Positions 50,695 through 61,923 are shown, counted from the first letter of the stretch. The stretch: DNA of 64,000 nt from Gammaproteobacteria bacterium (GCA_030427485.1 JAUICG010000006.1:124001-188000); one strand, 5' to 3'. Notes: generated from the sequence alone by a model not told the origin. A program made the numbers and translations.

Positions 50695-52755
50695 ATGAAC
50701 TATTTCGTCACCGGCGCCACAGGATTCATCGGTCGCTTCCTGATCCCCAAATTACTCGATCGCGGCGCAACCATCTACCTGCTGGTGCGCCCGGAATCGA
50801 TGCCGAAAATTGCCGGCCTGCGTGAACTCTGGGGTGCTGACGAGGAGCAGATCATCGCGGTGGAAGGCGATCTCAGCCAACCCAAACTGGGTGTAAAGCC
50901 CGCCTGGATCAAGAAACACACCGGCAAGATTGACCATTTTTTCCACCTGGCCGCGATCTATGACATGAAAGCCGATGCCGAGAGCCAGCGGGTCAGCAAT
51001 GTGAACGGCACGAAACAGGCGCTCGCCCTGGCCAGGGCACTGAAGTCCGGCTGCTTTCACCAGGTCAGTTCCATTGCCGCCGCCGGCCTGTATGAAGGGA
51101 CGTTCACGGAAGACATGTTCGAGGAAGCCGGCGAGATGGATCACCCGTATTTCCTTACAAAGCATGAATCCGAGGGCCTGGTTCGCGCCGAGACCCGGAT
51201 GAACTGGCGCATCTACCGCCCGGGCATGGTCGTCGGCCACTCGCTGACCGGCGAAATGGACAAGGTCGATGGCCCCTACTATTTCTTCGAAGCGCTGAAA
51301 AACCTGAGTTCGGTGGTACCGGAGGGCTTGCCGCTGCTGATGCACAAGGCGGGGTTGCTGAATATCGTACCAGTGGACTACGTGGTGAACGCCATAGATT
51401 ACCTGGCGCATATCCCCGGTCACGATCAGGAGTGCTTCTTTATCACCGACCCTGACGGTATCCGGGTGGGCGATTTGCTGAAAGAATTGATGAAAGTATC
51501 CGGCGGCCCCGGGCTGAAGACTCTGGATGTGGGTTTTCTGGATTCCGCGACGAAAATCGCCGGCAAGGGTATCGGCCGACTGCCGCCGGTAAAAGCCCTG
51601 GGCGAGAAAGTGATCGCGCGCATGGGCATTCCACCCCAGATCATCGGCTACATCAACTACCCGACCTATTTCGATTCGACGGTAACCCGCGGCTTGTTGG
51701 CGGAAGCTGATATCCACTGTCCGCCGTTCGAGGATTACGCGCCCGTGATCTGGGACTACTGGCTGAATTTCTTACGCCCCGATTCGAAATCTCTTATTTC
51801 CGAGGTCGATGGGCTGTTCAACCAGATCGTGGGGCGACCCACGGTCTCCGCCGTGCGGCGCAAGGTAAGAGGCAAGGTCGTGGTCGTTACCGGCGCCACC
51901 TCCGGCATTGGCAAGGAGTGCGCGCTGCGCCTGGCGCGGGCCGATGCCACAGTCATCCTGGTCGCCCGGACAGTGGATAAACTGGACGAAACCCTCGCCG
52001 AAATCGCCGAACAGGGCGGCACCGCGCAGGCGTACTCCTGCGATGTGTCCAGCGCCAAAAACTGCGACAAGCTGGTTGCGGACGTACTGCGGGATCACGG
52101 CCGGGTGGACATACTGATCAATAACGCGGGCCGCTCCATCCGACGTTCAGTGCGCTACAGCTATGACCGCTTCCATGATTTCGAACGCACGATGCAACTG
52201 AACTACTTCGGCGCCCTGCGCCTGATCCTGGGGTTCCTGCCATGCATGGAGGAGCAGAAGAGCGGCCAGATCATCAACATCTCCTCGATAGGCGTGTTGA
52301 CCAGCCCACCGCGTTTTTCCGCATACGTCGCATCCAAGGCGGCCCTGGATGCGTTCAGCCTGTGCGCCGCGCCGGAGTACGCCGCCGATAATATCGATTT
52401 CACGACGATCTACATGCCGCTGGTACGCACCCCGATGATCGCCCCAACCAGCCTCTACAAGGCTTTCCCGACACTTTCGCCGGAGCAGGCCAGGGACCTG
52501 GTTATCAAGGCGATTATTTCAAAACCGAAGCGGGTTTCCACCAAGCTGGGCGTGGCCGGCGCCGTCGCCCAGTCGACGATTCCCTCGGTGACCGAGGCTT
52601 TCCTGAGTCAGGCGTACGCCCTGTTCCCGGATTCCGCTGCCGCCCGCGGCCTCAGCGAGGAGGAGGCGGCGCTGGAAAAAGCGAGCATCCCGTCATCGCG
52701 CCTGGCGCTGGCCCAGAAATTGTTCTCCCAGGTGTGGCGCGGCGTACACTGGTAG
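50695..52755 (+). CDS. Two-domain fatty acyl-CoA reductase, second paralogue
   Basis: A 686-residue fusion with the same layout as the 38-kb gene: extended SDR (MNYFVTGATGFIGRFL, FFHLAAIYD, YFLTK) followed by a classical SDR (TGATSGIG, NNAGRSIRRS, YVASK). It is 24 residues longer, mainly at the C-terminus, which carries extra helices before the ending FSQVWRGVHW. It probably also reduces acyl-CoA to fatty alcohol, perhaps with other chain preference. The ATG at 50695 has AAGGA upstream. It is divergent from the ergothioneine operon and converges on the GGDEF-EAL gene. Confidence 0.87.
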   Translation: MNYFVTGATGFIGRFLIPKLLDRGATIYLLVRPESMPKIAGLRELWGADEEQIIAVEGDLSQPKLGVKPAWIKKHTGKIDHFFHLAAIYDMKADAESQRVSNVNGTKQALALARALKSGCFHQVSSIAAAGLYEGTFTEDMFEEAGEMDHPYFLTKHESEGLVRAETRMNWRIYRPGMVVGHSLTGEMDKVDGPYYFFEALKNLSSVVPEGLPLLMHKAGLLNIVPVDYVVNAIDYLAHIPGHDQECFFITDPDGIRVGDLLKELMKVSGGPGLKTLDVGFLDSATKIAGKGIGRLPPVKALGEKVIARMGIPPQIIGYINYPTYFDSTVTRGLLAEADIHCPPFEDYAPVIWDYWLNFLRPDSKSLISEVDGLFNQIVGRPTVSAVRRKVRGKVVVVTGATSGIGKECALRLARADATVILVARTVDKLDETLAEIAEQGGTAQAYSCDVSSAKNCDKLVADVLRDHGRVDILINNAGRSIRRSVRYSYDRFHDFERTMQLNYFGALRLILGFLPCMEEQKSGQIINISSIGVLTSPPRFSAYVASKAALDAFSLCAAPEYAADNIDFTTIYMPLVRTPMIAPTSLYKAFPTLSPEQARDLVIKAIISKPKRVSTKLGVAGAVAQSTIPSVTEAFLSQAYALFPDSAAARGLSEEEAALEKASIPSSRLALAQKLFSQVWRGVHW

Positions 52756-52773
52756 GCCTGTATTCGGCAGGCA

Positions 52774-55455
52774 CTACTTGTGCCGGGTTGGCGTCAGCAG
52801 CCTGGCAATCGCCGGGACTGCAGTGGAACCGGCGCTTTCGTGCAGCGCCTCGTAGTAAGCCGCCAGCCAGGCTTTGAATTCCGCCTTGGGCTGCGGCCTG
52901 CTAAACCAGTAACCCTGGGCGGCATCACAGCCGCGCTCACGCAGGAACTGCATTTGTTCGGCCGTTTCAACGCCCTCGGCAACGAGTCGCAGCGACAACT
53001 TGTGACCGAGGCCGAGTATCGTTTCCGTGAGGGTCACGGCATAGGCATCATCGGGAATATTCCTGACAAAAAAGGCGTCGACCTTGAGCGTATCAATAGG
53101 AAACTTCGCCAGGTAGCTCAGGGAGGAGTAACCCGTACCGAAATCGTCAATCGCAATCTTCACACCTTCCGCGCGCAACTGCTGTAACGCGACTGTGGCG
53201 TGCGGCGTGTCCTGGGTCAGCAGCCGCTCGGTGATTTCAACAGTGATATCGGTACGTCGGGCGCAGGCTTTAACGTCCTCTATCCAGCGGTTCAGTTCCC
53301 CTACCCGGTCAAAGAATATACGCGGCGATATGTTCACCGACAGACCGGGTGGCTGCAGGCCGCAGGAATGCAGCGATTCCATGAACAGGGTGGCTTCCTG
53401 CATCACGAATCGGTCGATTTCCGTGATCAGGCCGATCTCCTCCGCCAGGGGAATGAACGACTCCGGTGATATGTAGGTACCGTCTTCCTGCCAGCGCACC
53501 AGTGCCTCGCAGGCCACATGCCCGGCACTGTGAAGTGGCACAATAGGCTGGAAGTGCACTTCCAGGCGACGCTCGGAAACGGCCAGTGCGAGTTGGTTGA
53601 TCAGTCGATGGCGCTCTTCCGAACGCTGTTGCAGTTCGCGGGTAAAAAACGAGAAGTCATTGCGCAGGCATTTCTTCACCTCGTACATCGCCTGGTCCGC
53701 ATTGATCAGCAGCGTATCGGTATCCGTTCCGTCGTCGGGGAACACGGCAACTCCCAGGCTGGCACTGACGAATACCTGTCGGGAGTAGACCACGAAGGGC
53801 TCGCGCATTACCGCCACGATTTTCTGCGCCACCATGGAGGCGGCCTCAGAAGACACCACGTCCGGCAGAATCACGGCAAATTCATCGCCGCTGAGGCGCG
53901 CAACCGTATCCGACCTTCGCGTACAGGCCTGGATGCGTCTGGCGGCTTCCACCAGCAATACATCACCGCCACTGTGGCCCAGGTTGTCATTGACCGACTT
54001 GAAATTGTCCAGGTCGATAAAAAGCAGGGCCAATCGCTGGCCGCGCCGCTGCGCTCCGAGCATCTCCTTTTCGAGGAATGTATCGAACTGCTGCCGATTC
54101 GGTAGACCGGTCAGGCCGTCGCGCGTCGCTTGCCGCTCGATGGTCTGTTCGAACTCCTTGCGTTCCGTGATATCCTGGATGCCGCCAACCACTTCCACCG
54201 TTTTGCCATCCTGCACAACCGGATTGCCCATAATCCGCAACCAGCGCGATTCGTCTTCGCGCGAGAACGGCAGTTCGATATCAAACGCCTCCGTCTTGGC
54301 AAATGCCCTGCGCACAGCCTGGTCGATCTCGGTGCGGGATTGCTCCGGCAGCAGTGATAGCACGTAGTCGATGCCGGCGATGTTGCGCTGGGGAATCCCT
54401 ACGATGTTGGAAAACTCTTCACTGAAATTCAGTAGTTCGGCTTTTTCGTCTATCTTCCAGCCCGCCACGGCCGCCAGCTTGCCCGCCTCCTGCAGCAATT
54501 GCTCATTGGCGCGTATGCGCTGCTCATAGACATGCTGCTTGCTGCGCGTCCGGCGCAGTTGCTCGAGAAGCACGAGCCAGAAGGCTGCCACCAACAGGGC
54601 GGTGATCCGCAGAAACCAGATGCCGCCGCCCAGTTCGTCTGCGGCGGGATACCGGGCGGCCATCAACCAGTTTCCCGAGGCCACGGGAATAGGAAGCAGG
54701 ATCGCATCCTTTTCGCCAAACAACTCCGGCGAGCCGAAGAACACATTGCCGCGACTGCCCTCGCCATCCACACCCCGGAGCGCGACCTCCAGGTTGCTGC
54801 GGCTCCCGTCGAGGCCGGCCGCCGCGAACACTTTCCCCGCGTCCATCGTCGCCGACACGATGCCCCAGAAACGTCTCGTGCCAGCGGCCTCCTCGACGTA
54901 TACGGGCAGGCGACCGATCAGGGCCACGCCTCCCTGTACCAGTTCCAACGGACCCGCCAGAACCGCCCTCTGTCTGTCGCGCGCCCGTAGAACCGCCGCG
55001 CGCTGGGAGGGCAGCTTCATATAATCCAGACCCAGTGCCGCTTCGTTGCCCGCCAACGGGTATATCATGTTGACCACAAGATCCGGCGCGGCCGCCATAT
55101 TGATCAGGAAATTGTGGCGGGAAAAAATGGCCTGCGCAAACGCGTCGAACTCCGCCTGACTTATATCGGGGTTGGAGGCGATGAACGCGGCGAGCCCCTC
55201 AACCGCGGCCAGATGCGCGCCCAACTGGCCCATTAGCCGTTGCGCGACGAAATTGAGTTCGCTGGTGGCATCCAGTTCCGCGCGTTGACGCTCATTCTCG
55301 ATATAGGCGTGTTCAAACGCGAGTTCAATCGGGAATACGGAGATGAAGAGCAGCGCACAGGCCAGTGCCGACACGCCCCGGCGCAGTACCAGGAATAGCG
55401 CACAGCCGGCGAGTGCCGTGATCAGCAGCAAGTACAGCGGTGCGTTACTCAGCAT
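52774..55455 (-). CDS. CHASE-PAS-GGDEF-EAL cyclic di-GMP enzyme
   Basis: An 893-residue inner-membrane protein. Two N-terminal helices (about 5-45) precede a periplasmic CHASE sensor domain (about 80-265), then a membrane helix (about 285-305), a PAS domain (about 315-425), GGDEF (about 440-600) and EAL (about 615-870). The cyclase motif is SGDEF, with an RRSD inhibitory site five residues before it. The phosphodiesterase side is complete (CEALVRW, DDFGTGYSSLSYL, KVDAFFV). It can break down, and perhaps make, cyclic di-GMP. The ATG at 55455 has AAAGGG upstream. Confidence 0.94.
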   Translation of the reverse strand: MLSNAPLYLLLITALAGCALFLVLRRGVSALACALLFISVFPIELAFEHAYIENERQRAELDATSELNFVAQRLMGQLGAHLAAVEGLAAFIASNPDISQAEFDAFAQAIFSRHNFLINMAAAPDLVVNMIYPLAGNEAALGLDYMKLPSQRAAVLRARDRQRAVLAGPLELVQGGVALIGRLPVYVEEAAGTRRFWGIVSATMDAGKVFAAAGLDGSRSNLEVALRGVDGEGSRGNVFFGSPELFGEKDAILLPIPVASGNWLMAARYPAADELGGGIWFLRITALLVAAFWLVLLEQLRRTRSKQHVYEQRIRANEQLLQEAGKLAAVAGWKIDEKAELLNFSEEFSNIVGIPQRNIAGIDYVLSLLPEQSRTEIDQAVRRAFAKTEAFDIELPFSREDESRWLRIMGNPVVQDGKTVEVVGGIQDITERKEFEQTIERQATRDGLTGLPNRQQFDTFLEKEMLGAQRRGQRLALLFIDLDNFKSVNDNLGHSGGDVLLVEAARRIQACTRRSDTVARLSGDEFAVILPDVVSSEAASMVAQKIVAVMREPFVVYSRQVFVSASLGVAVFPDDGTDTDTLLINADQAMYEVKKCLRNDFSFFTRELQQRSEERHRLINQLALAVSERRLEVHFQPIVPLHSAGHVACEALVRWQEDGTYISPESFIPLAEEIGLITEIDRFVMQEATLFMESLHSCGLQPPGLSVNISPRIFFDRVGELNRWIEDVKACARRTDITVEITERLLTQDTPHATVALQQLRAEGVKIAIDDFGTGYSSLSYLAKFPIDTLKVDAFFVRNIPDDAYAVTLTETILGLGHKLSLRLVAEGVETAEQMQFLRERGCDAAQGYWFSRPQPKAEFKAWLAAYYEALHESAGSTAVPAIARLLTPTRHK

Positions 55456-55612
55456 GTGTGGCCCTTTCGCTGATGGGATTCTCCCCTTTCCCGCGACGCG
55501 CGAATGCGCACGTGCAGACGTCGATACCCGCCATACTACTGGCCGCGGGAGCCAGGCTCGAAACAAAAGTGCAGAAAAGCGCAGATTTTGTGTGATGCAG
55601 TTGGCAGGTTAA

Positions 55613-56869
<1,257 letters not shown>

Positions 56870-56910
56870 CATGCAGTAGACCACGACGGAAGCATGCACC
56901 TGAAGATAAA

Positions 56911-57045
56911 GGAGAATGCGATCCAGCCCCCCCTGTGAGACCGTGTGGCGACAGGACGTCGCCACCCGAGCCTCGCCGGCCGCGCCTGCACAAGGATGTG
57001 CGTTGTTTGGCGTGTCCTACAGGGGGGGGCTGGATCGCATTCTCC
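56911..57045. repeat. Large nested palindromic repeat between frmA and fghA
   Basis: The outer arms, 56911-56936 and 57019-57045, are complementary over 26 bases with one extra G in the right arm. Inside are GTGGCGAC-aggac-GTCGCCAC (56945-56965) and GCACA-agga-TGTGC (56988-57001). Together they form a cruciform-like structure with two inner hairpins. The 19 bases at 56984-57002 recur with one mismatch at 3215-3233. The element lies in the 239-base spacer and could affect readthrough from frmA to fghA. Confidence 0.85.
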
Positions 57046-57108
57046 GTGTGCAGACGCGTATGCGTTCGTTTACCCACAGCACCCTGTTTGTACGAGAAGA
57101 TACCTACG

Positions 57109-57954
57109 GTGAAACTAGAAAAAATCAGCAGCAACAAAAGCTTCAGCGGCTGGAACAAACACTACAGCCATCTCTCCGAGGTACTGTCATGCCAGATGCG
57201 CTTTGCGATTTACCTGCCGCCACAGGCGGCGGACGGCGGGAAAGTGCCGGTTTTGTACTGGTTGTCGGGCCTGACCTGCACCGATGAAAACTTCATGCAC
57301 AAGGCCGGCGCGCAAAGAGTCGCGGCTGAACTGGGCCTGGCCATAGTCGCTCCGGACACCAGTCCCCGCGGTGAGGGTGTGCCGGATGATCCCGAGGCGG
57401 CCTATGACTTTGGCCTGGGAGCCGGTTTTTATGTGAATGCGACACAGGCGCCCTGGAAAAATCACTACCAGATGTATGACTACGTCGTGAAGGAGTTGCC
57501 ATCCCTGATCGAGGCAGAGTTCCCCGTCACGGATCAGCGCGCCATCAGCGGCCACTCAATGGGCGGGCATGGCGCCCTGGTTGTCGCATTGCGGAATGCG
57601 CAGCGCTATTCATCGGTGTCGGCTTTCAGTCCCATCTGCAATCCGATGGCGTGTCCCTGGGGACAAAAAGCCCTCGCAAACTACCTGGGTGACGATCACC
57701 AGCAGTGGGCGCAGTACGATGCCAGCGAGTTGATGAAAGCAAGCACCTCGCACCTGCCCGCGCTTGTGGACCAGGGAGACGCCGATGACTTCCTGTTGGA
57801 CCAGCTCAAACCCGAAGCACTACAAGAGGCGGCCAAACGCAGCGCTTATCCTTTGGAACTGCGTATGCAGCAAGGCTATGACCACAGCTACTTTTTCATA
57901 GCGAGTTTCATCGAGGATCACCTCAGGTTTCACGCAGCGCATCTCAAGCGGTGA
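57109..57954 (+). CDS. fghA: S-formylglutathione hydrolase
   Basis: A 281-residue alpha/beta hydrolase (esterase D family) splitting S-formylglutathione into formate and glutathione. The nucleophile is in SGHSMGGHGALV near residue 148, the acid in VDQGDADDFL, and the His in QGYDHSYFFI. YWLSGLTCTDENF is a family hallmark. The GTG at 57109 is chosen because the usual opening KLEKISSNKSFSGWNKHY follows and the length is then normal; the upstream open frame runs through the palindromic repeat. It forms a pathway pair with frmA. Confidence 0.95.
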   Translation: MKLEKISSNKSFSGWNKHYSHLSEVLSCQMRFAIYLPPQAADGGKVPVLYWLSGLTCTDENFMHKAGAQRVAAELGLAIVAPDTSPRGEGVPDDPEAAYDFGLGAGFYVNATQAPWKNHYQMYDYVVKELPSLIEAEFPVTDQRAISGHSMGGHGALVVALRNAQRYSSVSAFSPICNPMACPWGQKALANYLGDDHQQWAQYDASELMKASTSHLPALVDQGDADDFLLDQLKPEALQEAAKRSAYPLELRMQQGYDHSYFFIASFIEDHLRFHAAHLKR

Positions 57955-58110
57955 ACCGGCCGCGAGGCGACAACTCATCAAAGGACTGAAAGGCACAGTG
58001 CGGCCGGATGCAGTAGCCTGTCCCGCCTTTACATATCTTTACCCATTCGGGGCACACCTTTACCCGCCGCCCTGTTTTAATGGCCACGTCAACAACCGGG
58101 AGGTAAGACG

Positions 58111-58416
58111 ATGAAACAGCTATTGATTGCAAGTGCCTGCGTACTGGCCATCTCGACAGGCAGCGTGCTGGCCGCCGAGAATGACTACCGGGGCAAAAAA
58201 CCCGTAGACGGCGATCGCAAGGAGCGCATGGAACGTATGCGCGAACACCTGGACCTGAGCGATGCCCAGGTCGAGCAAATAAAGGAAATACGCGCCAACG
58301 GCGGCAGCCGCGAGGACGTGGCCGGTGTACTCACCGATGACCAGCGGGCAAAGTTGAAAGAGGCACGCGAGAAACACGGCGGCAAGCACCGGCAGCCAGC
58401 GCCCGAGCAAAGCTAG
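58111..58416 (+). CDS. Small Spy/CpxP-like periplasmic protein
   Basis: A 101-residue protein with a signal peptide (MKQLLIASA to SVLA). The mature part is helical and charged, with two repeats around LDLSDAQVEQIKEIR and LTDDQRAKLKEAREK, resembling the LTxxQ motif of Spy/CpxP chaperones. GGGAGGT precedes the ATG. It may buffer envelope stress or bind metal through its His-rich tail (KHGGKHRQ), which is inference. It stands alone upstream of a convergent kinase gene. Confidence 0.78.
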   Translation: MKQLLIASACVLAISTGSVLAAENDYRGKKPVDGDRKERMERMREHLDLSDAQVEQIKEIRANGGSREDVAGVLTDDQRAKLKEAREKHGGKHRQPAPEQS

Positions 58417-58525
58417 CTTACGCTGGCTGGCCCGGGCATGGAGCGGCCTGCTGCCGGAGCGCTGGCTGGCCCCTCCGCACGCTTCCCTGATTCGCTTCCC
58501 GCCGCTGGAATCACGCTGGCCCGCG

Positions 58526-60862
58526 TCATCTGGGTTGTGAAATCGCCGGCATTTGAAAGCGGAAGCGGGTGCCCGCATCGGGAACCGAAACCATCTGTAA
58601 CTCCAGGTCCAGCGCCTGGCTGATTTTTCTCGCGATGGACAGGCCGAGGCCGTGACCGGTCACGCCCGCTCCGGTCTGCTCCAAACGCACAAATTGCTCG
58701 AATACCGCCGATTGCTGGTCCGCTTCCATCCCGCATCCGGTGTCCGACACCTCGAAGCGGACAGTATCATGCTCAACCCGGGCACTGCATTGCACTGCTC
58801 CGGAGGCCGTGTAGCTCACCGCGTTCATCAGCAGGTTTCGCAACAATCGAAGCAGCAGCTCCCGGTCCGTGAAGACCAGAACATCATCCATATGAATACT
58901 CCAGGCCAGCCCTTTTTCAGCGCACAACGGGGCGATCTCAAGATCGATGCGCCGGGCCAGTTCGCCCAGTCCGAACTTACTCCGCTTGACATCGAAATTT
59001 CCGTCCTGGAATCGCCCCACATCCATGAGCGTGTCAAAATGCCGCGACATCTCGTCAATGCTCTTGCCAAGGCTCTTGACCAGGGGCAGCACCGGTTCTG
59101 TCAAATCGGACATCATCAGCGTATCGACGAGTATACGCAGGGCGTAGAGGGGCTGCTTGATGTCGTGCGCCGCGGCGGTCATAAAATAAGCCTTGGAATC
59201 GATAGCGGCCTGCGTATTCCGCAGCGCCTGCTCGGTCTTTTCGCGCTCGGCTTCCATACTTCGTCGCGCCGTCACGCGCTCCGTCACAATGCCGCTGAGG
59301 GCAATACCGACAACCAGTACAAACAGCGCGGCGCCCCAGGGAATCCAGGTACGGTGCCCCCGAACAAAGTCGGGACCGGGCGTGGTGACCACCTGCCAGG
59401 TGTAACCGTAAAAGCGCGCGGCGGCGGTGCCATACTGTTCCTCTGTAAGGCCCGTCAGCGTCGGTCGAGCCGGGCTCACGCGCTCATCGGTCCCGGGTGA
59501 TGACGGCCTCGTCGCATACCACTGCGTCGTGGCAGGCAATCCCGTGTCAAAAAGATGGTGCTTGATATCTTCATCGCTCCTTGAGAGCGCTTTATCGAAT
59601 AGAGTGTCGATAAGGTACACACCGGATGCGAAACCAAGAAGTTGGACCTGCCGCGCTTCCACCGAATCGGGAGCGACACCCCGCTTATAAATCGGCAGAC
59701 AAACCAGTACCGCCGGCTTTGGCGTATCCAGCTGTACCAGAAAAATGGGCGCTACCATACCGACATCATCACGGTCGCGCGCATCCTGCAATGCCCGGCG
59801 ACGCGACTCTTCAGAAAACATGTCAAATCCTACGGCGCGCTTGTTCACACTGCTCAGCGGCTGAATGTACTGGATAGGGTAGTACTCTGCACGCGGCGCT
59901 ACCGGAGCTGGCTGTCCGTCTCTGTCGACCTCATACAATCTCGCCCACGGATAGCCTGCGCGGTGCATCTGCGCTTCCCAGGCTGCGCGATCGCGTACTC
60001 TCGGCAAAAAACCAACCGCCTGGGCGACGGGACCAAACTTGCGTCCCTCCAGGATCGCGGTGGTAAAAAGCTCGAACTCGTAGCCGTCGACTCGCTCGGA
60101 CGCGTACATCAGGGCCCTGATCGCCTCCATATCGCGCTTGAGGGTAAAAACCACTTCCCCGAGTTCTTCAGCGGTAAGGGCCGCGTCCCGCGCCAGGATG
60201 CTCGACATCCGGTCGGTTTCATAGTTCCAGAGCCCGACAAAAGTGACGAGCGCAAGCACAGTGAAAATTCCGTTGATCAACCAGGCGAGCGTCATCAGGG
60301 TCGATTCCCTGTTTCTATTCGAACTGTCCAGGAAACTGACAAACAACCACAGGCCCGGCCCGATGATCAGCATACTGGAGAACTCCCCCAGCCAGTGGAT
60401 GCCCACACTCGCAAGCAGCAGGTCCACGGGGAGCGCGCGAACGAGATACAGACTGGCGACACAACCGAGAGCGTCTATCAGGCAAGCGAAGGCCAGCAAC
60501 ACAAAACTGAGCAGTATTTTTGCGGCTCCCAGCTGGGGTATATTCCGCGCGATGCGTTTCAGGCCCTGGCCGGCCAGTAACGCTGCAGCGGAGGAAGCGA
60601 CGGAAAGGGTCAGGCCAGCGCCAATCAGTGTCGCTCCCGTCTCCGCCCGGAATTGCCAGAAACTGGCGAACAGCGCACCCAGAATGATACCGGGCAGCGC
60701 ACGCCAGCCGAGAAGAAGCACAGCCACCAGTGCAATACCCGCCGGCGGACTGAGGAGAGTAATACTGGTATCAGGCGAAACCGGGAACTGCAAACCCAGC
60801 TGCGCAGTCAGCGCATAGCTCAGCGCGAGGCCAAAGGTTGTAAAAATACCGGTTCTCGACAT
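58526..60862 (-). CDS. MASE1-CHASE sensor histidine kinase
   Basis: A 778-residue membrane kinase. An N-terminal MASE1 region of about eight helices (about 5-225) is followed by a CHASE periplasmic sensor (about 250-490; YYPIQYIQPLSSVNKRAVGFD is typical), another helix, a HisKA domain with phospho-acceptor His in AHDIKQPLYALR, and a HATPase domain (LRNLLMNAVSYT, VSDTGCGM, GHGLGLSIAR). There is no receiver domain and no response regulator beside it, so it is an orphan kinase. The ATG at 60862 has GGATGGG upstream; a start at 60910 is less likely. Ligand unknown. Confidence 0.93.
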   Translation of the reverse strand: MSRTGIFTTFGLALSYALTAQLGLQFPVSPDTSITLLSPPAGIALVAVLLLGWRALPGIILGALFASFWQFRAETGATLIGAGLTLSVASSAAALLAGQGLKRIARNIPQLGAAKILLSFVLLAFACLIDALGCVASLYLVRALPVDLLLASVGIHWLGEFSSMLIIGPGLWLFVSFLDSSNRNRESTLMTLAWLINGIFTVLALVTFVGLWNYETDRMSSILARDAALTAEELGEVVFTLKRDMEAIRALMYASERVDGYEFELFTTAILEGRKFGPVAQAVGFLPRVRDRAAWEAQMHRAGYPWARLYEVDRDGQPAPVAPRAEYYPIQYIQPLSSVNKRAVGFDMFSEESRRRALQDARDRDDVGMVAPIFLVQLDTPKPAVLVCLPIYKRGVAPDSVEARQVQLLGFASGVYLIDTLFDKALSRSDEDIKHHLFDTGLPATTQWYATRPSSPGTDERVSPARPTLTGLTEEQYGTAAARFYGYTWQVVTTPGPDFVRGHRTWIPWGAALFVLVVGIALSGIVTERVTARRSMEAEREKTEQALRNTQAAIDSKAYFMTAAAHDIKQPLYALRILVDTLMMSDLTEPVLPLVKSLGKSIDEMSRHFDTLMDVGRFQDGNFDVKRSKFGLGELARRIDLEIAPLCAEKGLAWSIHMDDVLVFTDRELLLRLLRNLLMNAVSYTASGAVQCSARVEHDTVRFEVSDTGCGMEADQQSAVFEQFVRLEQTGAGVTGHGLGLSIARKISQALDLELQMVSVPDAGTRFRFQMPAISQPR

Positions 60863-60994
60863 CCGCCCATCCAGGCTATCACGGCACTGGCCAGTATACC
60901 GCCAGTTCACCGGAACCCGGTTGTAACGCTATACGGGAAGATCACCCGTTGACCGGCGGTGTCCGGCAGCCGATTTTTTATTGTTCAGATGGCT

Positions 60995-61891
60995 TCACTG
61001 CCGTCTGGCGCGAGCCACTTTCGACCCGCTCTCTTTACCCAACGTATGGCTGATAAAGTTCCCCGCAGCCACCAGCCTGTCGAGGTCAATGCCGTGCTCG
61101 ATTCCCAGACCATTCAGCAGGTAGATGACGTCTTCAGTGGCGACATTGCCCGATGCGCCCTTCGCGTAGGGACAACCGCCCAGGCCGGCGACGGAACTGT
61201 CTACCGTGGCGATGCCCAACTGCAGCGACGCATAGATATTCGCCAGCGCCTGCCCGTAGGTATCGTGAAGGTGCACGGCCAGCCTGGTCGCGGGAATGTA
61301 CTGCAGCGTCGCCTCCAGCATCGTGCTGACAGATGCCGGCGTGCCCACGCCGATGGTGTCGCCCATGGACACTTCATAGCAGCCCATGTCGAACAACTGG
61401 CGGGCAACAGCGGCGACCTGTTCGGGCGCCACGTCGCCCTCGTACGGACAGCCGACGACACAGGAAACATAACCACGCACAGGTATCTTGTCCCGCGCGG
61501 CTGCCTCCATAACCGACGTGAAACGTTCAATACTCTCGGCGACGGAACAATTGATATTTTTATGGCTGAAGGCTTCGGAGGCCGCGGCAAAGATGGCCAC
61601 CTCGGAGACACCGCTTTCAACAGCCCGCTGGTAGCCCTGCATATTGGGGGTCAGCGCGGCATAACACACGCCGGCATCGCGCCTGAGCTGCCGGAACACT
61701 TCCTCGCTGCCGGCCATCTGCGGTATCCACTTGGGGTTTACGAAACTGCCGGCTTCGATATAGGTGACGCCCGCACCGGCCAGTTGATGAATCAACTCAA
61801 GCTTTACCTCGATCGGAATCGGCTGCTGTTCATTCTGCAGGCCGTCGCGTGGACCGACCTCGACTATTCGAACACTGGAGGGAAGCGTCAT
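60995..61891 (-). CDS. liuE: Hydroxymethylglutaryl-CoA lyase
   Basis: A 298-residue TIM-barrel enzyme cleaving HMG-CoA into acetoacetate and acetyl-CoA, the last step of leucine degradation. EVGPRDGLQNE binds the metal, and the signature SVAGLGGCPYA carries the catalytic Cys loop. HLHDTYG supplies further metal ligands. GAGGAA precedes the ATG at 61891. It follows liuD by 32 bases in the same operon. Length matches bacterial MvaB/LiuE. Confidence 0.95.
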   Translation of the reverse strand: MTLPSSVRIVEVGPRDGLQNEQQPIPIEVKLELIHQLAGAGVTYIEAGSFVNPKWIPQMAGSEEVFRQLRRDAGVCYAALTPNMQGYQRAVESGVSEVAIFAAASEAFSHKNINCSVAESIERFTSVMEAAARDKIPVRGYVSCVVGCPYEGDVAPEQVAAVARQLFDMGCYEVSMGDTIGVGTPASVSTMLEATLQYIPATRLAVHLHDTYGQALANIYASLQLGIATVDSSVAGLGGCPYAKGASGNVATEDVIYLLNGLGIEHGIDLDRLVAAGNFISHTLGKESGSKVARARRQ

Positions 61892-61923
61892 GCAGTTTCC
61901 TCAACTGGGTATGTCCGTCTATG

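Noticed and set aside
56935..57108. N-terminal extension of S-formylglutathione hydrolase
   Set aside because: The frame is open through the palindromic repeat, but the encoded residues do not match the family, whose members start at the KLEKISSNKSF stretch.
58430..58485. Direct repeat CGCTGGCTGGCCC occurring twice
   Set aside because: Two short copies in GC-rich DNA with no symmetry or gene context do not support a regulatory or mobile element.
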